A stretch of 42,021 nucleotides of DNA from DASQZJ01 sp035638775 (GTDB taxonomy: Bacteria; Pseudomonadota; Gammaproteobacteria; UBA5335; SLRW01): positions 1-42,021 of the forward strand of contig DASQZJ010000045.1 of the NCBI GenBank assembly GCA_035638775.1, read 5' to 3'. The notes under the pieces were generated by a model. It was not told where the DNA came from and made no database searches. It saw nothing but the letters and a program-made list of their open reading frames with translations. Of this stretch, positions 6,232-13,514 are shown in pieces. A program made the position numbers and the translations under genes. The first letter of the stretch is position 1. Each line of letters begins with the position of its first letter.

Positions 6232-9088
6232 GCCCGGCGCCGCGGGCCGGACCCGCGGCATCCCCTTCCCCGCAGCTTGCCAGAACGACGGCCCGGGCGC
6301 GCTCCCGCAGGCGGACCGCGGCCCGCCAGTCCCGGCCGTCCGGCGCGATCGGCTCGCCGATGATCACCCGGGCCCGGCCGCGGCGCGGGTACCACTCGCT
6401 GCCGCGCATCAGCGAGCGTGTCCCCTGCAGCGCGACCGGAACCACCGGCACCCCGGCCCGCGCCGCAGCGACAAACGCCCCCATGTGGAAGGGACGCAGG
6501 CCCGGGTCCCGCTCGAACGTGCCCTCCGCGAAACAGGCCACCGGGTCGCCCGCGGCCACTGCTTCGGCGATGCGCGCCGCATCAGCCGCCGCAGCGCCCC
6601 GCTCGAAGCGCTCCACGAACAGCACGTCCAGGCGCCGCAGCAGGGCGCCCACCAGCGGCCGTCCGGCCAGCTCCCGTTTGGCCAGGTAGCGCATGCGCCG
6701 CGGGATTGCCCGCGCCAGCACCAGCGCATCCACGTAGCTGGCGTGGTTCGACACCAGGACCCAGTCGCCGCCCGGCGGCAGATGCCCGCGTCCGCGCACC
6801 TCCACCGCGACACCGGTCAGCCGCCCGGCCAGGGCGGCGGCAACGCGCACCGACGCCCAGCGCCAGCCCGGCTCGGGCAGAAGCATGACGGCCGGCCACG
6901 CCAGCGCCGCGGCGATCCCGAGGACCATCCAGGCCCAGCCGGCATAGGCGGCTGACGCCAGCCGCGACGCAGCCAGCCCTGCCCGGCGGTAAGCGCCGCC
7001 GAGCACGAGCCGCAGGATCTGCCACCAAAGCGCGGCATCCCGGCGTCCCAGCCGTCCGCGCCGGTAGAGCTCCGCCATGGCACCCCGCCGGATCTTCCCG
7101 CTGGAGGTCTTGAGCACCGCGTGCGGCGGCAGCAGGCAGACGGCGTCCGCCGGAATGCCGGCCACCGCCGCCGACACGTCGCGGATCCTCGCCCGCAGCG
7201 CGTCACGCACGTCGTCGCGGTTGGCGCGGATTTCCGCCGCGATCACCAGCCGCTCCACCCCCGGCTCGCCGCCGCCGGTGCCGAAGACCGCCACGCATCC
7301 CCGGCGCACTCCCGGGAGGCGGCCGACCGCCTCCTCGAGCTCGTAGGGGTAGATGTTGCGCCCGCCGCGCACGATTACGTCCTTGCTCCGGCCCGTCACG
7401 AACACGGTGCCGCCGGCGACGTAGCCGCGGTCGCCGGTGACCAGCCAGCCATCGTGGAACAGCGCCTGCGTGGCTTCCGGGTTGCGGTAGTAGCCCGGCG
7501 TCGCAGACGGGCTCCGGAACTCCAGCTCACCCTCCTGCCGTTCCGGGCATTCGCGTCCGTCCGGGCCCAGCGCGCGCACCTCGCTGCCGGGCAGGGGGGG
7601 TCCGCAGCCCGCGACCAGCAGCGGCGACGGATCCCCGGGGGCAGCCGGGCGTGCGAACCGCCGTCGCAGAAAGCGGTCGCGGTCGACGCGGTCGATCTCC
7701 GGCCCTGCGCCCGGAGCGGGCAGCGTCAGGCCGACCGAGGCCTCTGCCAGGCCGTACACCGGCATCAGGGCGCTGCGCCGGAAACCCGCGGGCGCCAGTG
7801 CCGAGGCGAAGCTCTCCAGCGTGGCCGGGTTGACCGGCTCGGCGCCGTTGAAAGCCACGCGCCAGCAGGACAGATCCAGGCCGGACGGCACGCCCGCCTC
7901 CAGTGCCCGCAGGCACAGCTCGTAGCCGAAATTGGGCCCGCCCGAGATCGTGGCCCGGTGCCGATGGATCGCGCGCAACCACTCCAGCGGCCGCGCCAGA
8001 AAGCGCAGCGGCGACATGGCCGCGAGCGGCACAGCGTAGTACAGGCTGCCCAGCCAGGCGCCGATCAGCCCCATGTCGTGGTACAGGGGCAGCCAGCTCA
8101 CGAACACGTCGTCCGGGCACACCTCGAGACGCTGACCCATGGCCCGGATGTTGGCCAGCAGGTTGGCGTGGGTGAGCATCACGCCCTTGGGATCGCCGGT
8201 GCTGCCGGAGGTGTACTGCAGCAGCGCGAGGTCCCCGCTTGCCGCGGCGGCCCGTTCCGCGGGCCCGGCCGCCGCCGCGCGCACCGCGTCCACGGTCAGG
8301 ATCCGTTCCAGCCCCGGCGCCTCCGCGCGCAGCAGCCGCGCAATCCGCTCGCCCGTCGCCACCGTCAGCAGCAGCCTCGCGCCCGCGTTGGCCAGGATGC
8401 GCCCGTGCCGACGCATGTGCTCGGCGATCTGCGAGGCGCGCCCCGGGGGGTAGATCGGCACCGGGACGGCACCGGCGCAGAGGATGCCGAGGAATGCGCA
8501 GAAGTAGTCCCGCCCCGTCGGCAGCATCAGGGCGACCCTGTCGTCCCGCCGTACGCCCAGGGCCGCGAGGCCCGCCGCCACCGAATCGGACCCGTGCTGC
8601 AGCTCTGCATAGCTGAGCGGGCGCGCATGGCCGTCCTCGGTGTAGAGGTAGGCATGCACGCGGTCCGGGTGGCGGGCGGCATGCCAGTCGAGCATCCCGG
8701 GGAGAGTGGCCGCGGTGTCCGGCAGACCACCGACCGGGGCCGGCTCCGTGAATGGTCGCTCATCGGGGACCGGGGAACTGCGCCTGCGGGAGGCGCGCAG
8801 GAAGCGCAGCAGTGCCGCCGGAGTGCCGGCATTCAGCGCATCCTCGGGCAGGCTCACGTCGAACTCCCGCTCGACGCGCAGCAACAGCCCGGCCAGCGCC
8901 AGGCTGTCCAGACCCAGGTCCCGATCCAGGCGGCTGTCCGCGGTGACGGCCGGCAGCTTCCGGCCCCCGGCCAGCTCCCCGCTGAAATCCTCGACGACCT
9001 TCAGCAGGCGGCGCGCGTCGGTGCCCGTTGCCGGCCCTGTGGCGCCCATGCCCGAGTCCCCGTGCGGCGATGCCGATTTCCGCAGCAT
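6224..9088 (-). CDS. ACP / fatty acyl-AMP ligase / PlsC acyltransferase three-domain fusion
   Basis: A 954-residue protein with three recognisable enzymatic units. Residues 25-100 form an acyl carrier domain with the phosphopantetheine serine S62 in LGLDSLALA. Residues 120-680 form an adenylating enzyme of the fatty acyl-AMP ligase type: YTSGSTGDPKG (292-302), SWLPLYHDMGLIG (331-343), TGDRGY, and the catalytic lysine in SSGKIRRGAM (662-671). After a hydrophobic stretch (712-738), residues 755-930 are a PlsC-type acyltransferase with NHASYVD (HX4D, 781-787) and FAEGTF (853-858). The inferred job is to activate a free fatty acid, hold it on the built-in ACP and transfer it to a lysophospholipid or other acceptor at the membrane. 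Start 9088 is the longest; ATG 9049, with GGGGA before it, is a good alternative. The DesA-type desaturase gene lies upstream. Confidence 0.88.
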   Translation of the reverse strand: MLRKSASPHGDSGMGATGPATGTDARRLLKVVEDFSGELAGGRKLPAVTADSRLDRDLGLDSLALAGLLLRVEREFDVSLPEDALNAGTPAALLRFLRASRRRSSPVPDERPFTEPAPVGGLPDTAATLPGMLDWHAARHPDRVHAYLYTEDGHARPLSYAELQHGSDSVAAGLAALGVRRDDRVALMLPTGRDYFCAFLGILCAGAVPVPIYPPGRASQIAEHMRRHGRILANAGARLLLTVATGERIARLLRAEAPGLERILTVDAVRAAAAGPAERAAAASGDLALLQYTSGSTGDPKGVMLTHANLLANIRAMGQRLEVCPDDVFVSWLPLYHDMGLIGAWLGSLYYAVPLAAMSPLRFLARPLEWLRAIHRHRATISGGPNFGYELCLRALEAGVPSGLDLSCWRVAFNGAEPVNPATLESFASALAPAGFRRSALMPVYGLAEASVGLTLPAPGAGPEIDRVDRDRFLRRRFARPAAPGDPSPLLVAGCGPPLPGSEVRALGPDGRECPERQEGELEFRSPSATPGYYRNPEATQALFHDGWLVTGDRGYVAGGTVFVTGRSKDVIVRGGRNIYPYELEEAVGRLPGVRRGCVAVFGTGGGEPGVERLVIAAEIRANRDDVRDALRARIRDVSAAVAGIPADAVCLLPPHAVLKTSSGKIRRGAMAELYRRGRLGRRDAALWWQILRLVLGGAYRRAGLAASRLASAAYAGWAWMVLGIAAALAWPAVMLLPEPGWRWASVRVAAALAGRLTGVAVEVRGRGHLPPGGDWVLVSNHASYVDALVLARAIPRRMRYLAKRELAGRPLVGALLRRLDVLFVERFERGAAAADAARIAEAVAAGDPVACFAEGTFERDPGLRPFHMGAFVAAARAGVPVVPVALQGTRSLMRGSEWYPRRGRARVIIGEPIAPDGRDWRAAVRLRERARAVVLASCGEGDAAGPARGAGPT

Positions 9089-9141
9089 GCACCGGCCGGG
9101 GGGCGCGCGCCTTGAGCCAGCTCAAGCATCCGCAAGACAAG

Positions 9142-9165
9142 GACGCCCCCGGCACGGGGGGCGTC
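9142..9165 (-). terminator. Intrinsic terminator of the desaturase gene
   Basis: GACGCCCCC (9142-9150) pairs perfectly with GGGGGCGTC (9157-9165) around a 6-base loop. On the minus strand it follows the desaturase stop by 25 bases and is followed by CCTTGTCTTG, a moderately T-rich tail. It separates the desaturase from the downstream acyl-AMP ligase fusion, so the two may not be fully co-transcribed. Confidence 0.7.
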
Positions 9166-9190
9166 TTCGTCGCGGCTCGCCGGGTGCCGC

Positions 9191-10369
9191 TCAGACGGTC
9201 GCGGGGGTCGCGCTCGGCACGTAGGCCCGCAGGCGGCGGGAGAAGTCCTCCAGCGCTTCGATCCCGGTGGCCTCGGCGTGGGCGCACCACTCCCGCAGGC
9301 TCTCGACCAGATGTTCGTAGCTGGTCGCGCGTGACTCCCAGATCTGCTTGAGACGCTCGCGGTGCTGGTACACCGTGCGCAGGCGGGAATTGCTGTACAG
9401 CAGCCGCTGCAGCCGCGTGCGCGAGTCCTCGTCCAGCAGCCGGGTGTCCCGCACCAGCAGCCGGCGCACCCGGCCGAGCCGCGACACGCCCAGGTTGTCC
9501 CGCTCGCGGCTGAGCACCGGGCGAATCACCCGGCTGCTATAGTCGCGCAGCACGTGCAGCCGGTTGGTCAGCACCGCCCGCACGGTCTCGGCATCGAGCT
9601 GGCTGCGGCCGCGCTCGATGTGCGGCACCGGCGCCACCCGGCGGACCCGCGCCAGGCGCAGCGCCTGGAACAGGCGGATGTAGCCCCAGCCGACGTCCCA
9701 CTCCCAGCGCCGCTGGGAGAACTTCGCCGAGCCGGGGAAAGCGTGATGATTGTTGTGCAGCTCCTCGCCGCCGACCAGCACGCCCACCGGCGAGAAGTTG
9801 GTCGCGGCGTCCTTGCACTCGAAGTTGCGGTAGCCGAAGTAGTGGCCGATGCCGTTGACCACGCCGGCGGCCCAGAACGGGATCCATACCATCTGGACGG
9901 CCCAGATGCTGATCCCGGCCACGCCGAACAGCGCCACGTCGACCAGGGCCATCAGGGTGATGCCCAGCATCGGGTGACGGAGGTAGACGTTGCGCTCCAT
10001 CCAGTCGTCCGGCGTGCCGCGGCTGAACTTGTCGATCATCGCGCGGTCGCCGGCCGCCGAGCGGTAAAGCTCGGCGCCCTGCCACAGGACCTTGCGCAGG
10101 CCCAGGACTTGGGGACTGTGAGGGTCGTCTTCGGTTTCGCAGTGAGCGTGATGCTTGCGGTGCACGGCCACCCACTCCCGCGTGACCATGCCGGTGGTCA
10201 GCCACAGCCAGAAGCGGAAGAAGTGCGCCAGTGCCGGGTGCAGGTCGAGCGCCCGGTGGGCCTGGTGGCGATGCAGGTAGACGGTGACCGATACGACGGT
10301 GACGTGCGTGAACACGAGCGCCGCGAGGAGATCGCCCCAGAGCGGAAAATTCAGGAAACCGTTAAGCAT
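9191..10369 (-). CDS. desA: DesA-type membrane fatty acid delta-9 desaturase
   Basis: A 392-residue di-iron membrane desaturase. The three histidine boxes are present: HRHQAH (33-38), HRKHH (70-74) and HNNHH (205-209). Hydrophobic hairpins lie at about 10-30, 46-62, 136-158 and 160-178. The roughly 140-residue helical C-terminal extension and the total length resemble Pseudomonas DesA, which introduces a delta-9 double bond into acyl chains of membrane phospholipids under aerobic conditions; that substrate is inferred. The ATG is at 10369, 37 bases after the hydantoinase stop. It precedes the ACP/acyl-AMP ligase/PlsC fusion, suggesting a membrane-lipid remodelling pair. Confidence 0.9.
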   Translation of the reverse strand: MLNGFLNFPLWGDLLAALVFTHVTVVSVTVYLHRHQAHRALDLHPALAHFFRFWLWLTTGMVTREWVAVHRKHHAHCETEDDPHSPQVLGLRKVLWQGAELYRSAAGDRAMIDKFSRGTPDDWMERNVYLRHPMLGITLMALVDVALFGVAGISIWAVQMVWIPFWAAGVVNGIGHYFGYRNFECKDAATNFSPVGVLVGGEELHNNHHAFPGSAKFSQRRWEWDVGWGYIRLFQALRLARVRRVAPVPHIERGRSQLDAETVRAVLTNRLHVLRDYSSRVIRPVLSRERDNLGVSRLGRVRRLLVRDTRLLDEDSRTRLQRLLYSNSRLRTVYQHRERLKQIWESRATSYEHLVESLREWCAHAEATGIEALEDFSRRLRAYVPSATPATV

Positions 10370-10406
10370 GGGATATCGATACAGCGGTGGTGGAGAATCC
10401 AGGCCA

Positions 10407-12413
10407 CTATAGATTAGCTTCTTCTCGCCAGTAAAGCAGCAGGTTTCCCCAGGGGTCCACGCGCGCCTCCCAGCCGGGCGCGACGAAGGTGGTCGACACC
10501 GTCTCCGTTACCAGCGCCGGGCCCCGAAGCTGCGCGCCGGCGCCCAGGGCGTCCCTGGACCAGACCGGTACCGGCTCCCCGATGCCGTGCAGGGGGGCGC
10601 GTGACGGCGCTTCCTCGCCGGGCCGCGCGGACGGCAGGGTCTCCAGCGGGATATCCGGAACCGGGCCGCGCACGTTGACGCGCACGTTGACCAGTTCCAC
10701 CGGCAGGTCCATGGCGTGACCGTAGCGCACGGCGTGCGCCCGGTGGAAAGCCTGCCGGGCCGCGGCCGCCTCGTCCGCCGCGACGTTGAGCGTGTAGCTC
10801 TGGCCGCGATAGCGCAGATCCATGGAGCGGTGGACCGCGATGTCGCTCACACCCTCGCATTCCAGCCGCGACCGTCCATCCGCTTCCAGCTCCGCGAAGG
10901 CGTCCGCGAGACGCCGCGCGGACATGTCGCGGAGCAGGCCGTTCACGGTGCGGGAGAGCTGGCGTCCGCGGGGCGCCGCCAGCATGCCCAGGGCCGAGAG
11001 CACCCCCGCACGAATCGGCACCATGGCGCGGCTCGTCCCGAGGCTCTCCGCGACGGCGCAGACGTGCAGCCCGCCGGCACCGCCGAAACTGGTCAGCACG
11101 AACTCGCGCGGGTCTTCCCCGCGCTCCACCGAGATCACCCGCAGGGCGCGGCCCATGTGGTCGTTGGCCAGCCGGATCACTCCGGCCGCGGCCTCCTCGA
11201 CCGACAGCCCGAGCGGCGTGGCAACACGCGCGAGCGCGGCCCGCGCTGCATCCGCGTCCAGCCGCATGGCGCCGCCGAGGAAGGCATCGGGCAGCAGCCG
11301 GCCCAGCACCAGGTTGGCGTCGGTGACGGTGGGCCCGGCGCCGCCGCGGCCGTAGCAGGCCGGCCCGGGGTCCGCCCCCGCGGAACGCGGTCCCACCTGC
11401 AGCAGACCGCCCTGGTCGACCCGCGCGATCGAACCGCCGCCGGCCCCGATGGTGTGCATGTCGACGGTCGGCACGCACAGGGGATAGGGGCCGATGCTGC
11501 CCTCGCTGGTCAGCCGCAGGTCGCCGTCGATCAGCGCCACGTCCGTGGAGGTACCGCCCATGTCGAAGGTCATGAGGCGTTCGTGGCCGGCCAGCGCGCC
11601 GACGAAGCGTGCGCCCGCCAGGCCTCCGGCGGGCCCGGACAACAGCATGTGCACGGCCCGGTCCGCGGCCTGCGCGGCATCGATGGTCTCGCCGGAGCTC
11701 TGCATCACCGCCACCGGCGCGGGCGCCACGCCCCGGCTGAGCCGGCGCAGATAGCCGGCCACGAGCGGGCCGACGTAGGCGTTGAGCCAGGTGGTGATGC
11801 CGCGCTCGTACTCGCCGTACTCCGGCAGCACGGCGGACGAGCGGGACACCAGGATGCCCTCCGGAACCGCGGCCTCGATGGCACGCTCGGCGGAATCGTC
11901 GAGCCAGGAGAACAGCAGGTTGATGGCGACCGCTCCCGGCCGGAGCCGCTCCAGCGTCCGGGTCAGCCGGGTCAGGTCGGCGTCGGTGAGCGGCTCCACC
12001 GTGCTGCCGTCAGCGGCAATGCGGCCGCCGGTCTCCAGGCACCATTCCCGCGGCACCGGCGGGGTCGGCCGCGGGGGCTGGAGGTCGTACAGGGCCCGCC
12101 GCGCCTGGCGGCCGATGCTGAGCACGTCGCCCAGACCACGGTTCGTGATGTAGGCGGTCGGTACTCCCCGCGCCTCCAGCACGGCGTTGGTGGCTACGGT
12201 GGAGCCGTGATAGACGCGGGCCGCCGTCCGCCGCCCGGCGTCCAGACCCAGGTCCGCGAGCCCCTGGAGAATCGCCCGCTCCGGCGCGTCCGGAGTCGAC
12301 AGCCGCTTGTGCACGCGCAGCCGGCCGCCGGCCAACAGCACGAAATCGGTGAAGGTGCCGCCGGTGTCCACCCCCAGCAGCAGTGCTTCCGCCCCGTCGG
12401 CATTCGCGCTCAT
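10407..12413 (-). CDS. hyuA: Hydantoinase/5-oxoprolinase family protein, subunit A (HyuA-like)
   Basis: A 668-residue protein with an actin-like ATP-binding N-terminus (VDTGGTFTDF, 15-24), a second phosphate motif MTFDMGGTSTDVAL near the middle, and VERGEDPREF followed by the glycine-rich FGGAGGLH. This is the complete HyuA layout: N-terminal domain, hydantoinase A domain and C-terminal domain. Family members hydrolyse cyclic amides (hydantoins, 5-oxoproline), or act as the A subunit of acetone/acetophenone carboxylases, usually with a HyuB partner. No HyuB gene is adjacent, so the substrate is unknown. It is divergent from the ABC transporter and followed by the desaturase. Confidence 0.85.
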   Translation of the reverse strand: MSANADGAEALLLGVDTGGTFTDFVLLAGGRLRVHKRLSTPDAPERAILQGLADLGLDAGRRTAARVYHGSTVATNAVLEARGVPTAYITNRGLGDVLSIGRQARRALYDLQPPRPTPPVPREWCLETGGRIAADGSTVEPLTDADLTRLTRTLERLRPGAVAINLLFSWLDDSAERAIEAAVPEGILVSRSSAVLPEYGEYERGITTWLNAYVGPLVAGYLRRLSRGVAPAPVAVMQSSGETIDAAQAADRAVHMLLSGPAGGLAGARFVGALAGHERLMTFDMGGTSTDVALIDGDLRLTSEGSIGPYPLCVPTVDMHTIGAGGGSIARVDQGGLLQVGPRSAGADPGPACYGRGGAGPTVTDANLVLGRLLPDAFLGGAMRLDADAARAALARVATPLGLSVEEAAAGVIRLANDHMGRALRVISVERGEDPREFVLTSFGGAGGLHVCAVAESLGTSRAMVPIRAGVLSALGMLAAPRGRQLSRTVNGLLRDMSARRLADAFAELEADGRSRLECEGVSDIAVHRSMDLRYRGQSYTLNVAADEAAAARQAFHRAHAVRYGHAMDLPVELVNVRVNVRGPVPDIPLETLPSARPGEEAPSRAPLHGIGEPVPVWSRDALGAGAQLRGPALVTETVSTTFVAPGWEARVDPWGNLLLYWREEANL

Positions 12414-12425
12414 GTGCAGTTTCCC

Positions 12426-12473
12426 TTGGCCCCTGACCCGCTCGGGGGTAGTATCATGCCGCGATCACGGCAT
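12426..12473 (+). promoter_or_regulatory. Candidate promoter with downstream inverted repeat for the ABC exporter
   Basis: TTGGCC (12426-12431) and TAGTAT (12449-12454) are 17 bases apart, each matching four of six consensus positions. Immediately after lies ATGCCG-N6-CGGCAT (12456-12473), an inverted repeat where a repressor could sit. It occupies the 132-base divergent space between hyuA and the transporter genes. Confidence 0.4.
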
Positions 12474-12545
12474 CCTACCAGCCGTTGCGGCTCGCGGGGA
12501 TGCCGGCGCGCCGCCCGCGGCAGTTCCCCCGGGACGGAGACCAAG

Positions 12546-13514
12546 GTGCCCGAAGAATCCGCAAACACCGCCGCCGTGCCGGATACGAAGCCCCTGCTCG
12601 CTGCCCGGGGCCTGGAACGGCGCTACGGCGGACGGATCGCGGTCACCGGGCTCGATATCGAGCTGCGTGCCGGGCAGGTGCTGGGGCTGCTCGGACCCAA
12701 CGGGGCCGGCAAGACCACCACGCTCGAGATGCTGACCGGGCTGCTGAGCCCGCATGCCGGCGAGGTCCGCGTCGGCGGACTGGATCCGTTCCGGGACAGC
12801 GTGCGCGCCAGCGCCCTGATCGGCTACATGCCCGAACACCCGCCCCTGTATCCCGAGCTCACGGTCGACGAGTTCCTGGACTACTGCGCCGGGCTGCGCG
12901 CCATCCCCCGCCGCGGGCGGCGCGCCGCGGTCGAGCGGGTCAAGCGCGACTGTCAGCTCGTGGACGTCGGCGGACGCCGTTCGGGCCGCCTGTCACGCGG
13001 CTACCAGCAACGCCTGGGCATCGCCCAGGCGCTCATCCACGATCCCCCCGTGGTCATCCTGGACGAGCCCACGATCGGCCTGGATCCGCGCCAGATCCGC
13101 GAGGTCCGGGAGTTGATCGGACGGCTCGCGTCCGGCCGCGGCGTGATCCTTTCCAGCCACATCCTGCCCGAGGTGGAGGCCAGCTGCAGCGACGTCGCGA
13201 TCCTGTTCCGGGGACGGCTGGTCTACACCGGTCCGGTACGCGCGGAAGACAGCGGCCGGCGCTGGCGGGTCGGCCTGCGCCGGCCCCCGGCGGACCCCGC
13301 CGAGATCGAGCGCCTGCCCGGAGTGCGTTCGGTGGTCGACCTGGGCGAGAGCCGCTACGAGCTGGATTGCGTGGAGGACCCTTCGGAAGGCCTGATCCGC
13401 GCCAGCCTGGACCGCGGCTGGGACCTGTTCGAGATCCATCCGGTCAGCCGGACCCTGGAGCAGCGGTTCCTGGAGCTGACCGAGGAACGTGAGCCGGGAG
13501 CCGCGGCCCCGTGA
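12546..13514 (+). CDS. ABC exporter ATP-binding protein (GldA-like)
   Basis: A 322-residue ATPase with Walker A GPNGAGKTTT (50-59), Q-loop region YMPEHPPLYPELTVDEFLDY, signature LSRGYQQRLGIAQAL, Walker B VVILDEPTIGLDP and the SSHILPEVE switch. The layout and a C-terminal domain of about 80 residues fit the ABC-2/GldA class. The start is GTG 12546, with GGAGA five bases upstream. The open frame continues far upstream only as an antisense shadow of hyuA. It overlaps the permease gene by GTGA, implying translational coupling. Confidence 0.92.
   Translation: MPEESANTAAVPDTKPLLAARGLERRYGGRIAVTGLDIELRAGQVLGLLGPNGAGKTTTLEMLTGLLSPHAGEVRVGGLDPFRDSVRASALIGYMPEHPPLYPELTVDEFLDYCAGLRAIPRRGRRAAVERVKRDCQLVDVGGRRSGRLSRGYQQRLGIAQALIHDPPVVILDEPTIGLDPRQIREVRELIGRLASGRGVILSSHILPEVEASCSDVAILFRGRLVYTGPVRAEDSGRRWRVGLRRPPADPAEIERLPGVRSVVDLGESRYELDCVEDPSEGLIRASLDRGWDLFEIHPVSRTLEQRFLELTEEREPGAAAP

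Noticed and set aside
7121..9115. 664-codon open frame opposite the acyl-ligase fusion
   Set aside because: Antisense shadow caused by high third-position GC; its translation is low-complexity with no motif, while the minus strand encodes complete domains.
10716..12545. Long upstream extension of the ABC ATPase frame across hyuA
   Set aside because: It is antisense to hyuA; the ATPase starts at GTG 12546 with a ribosome site, and nothing upstream resembles a protein family.
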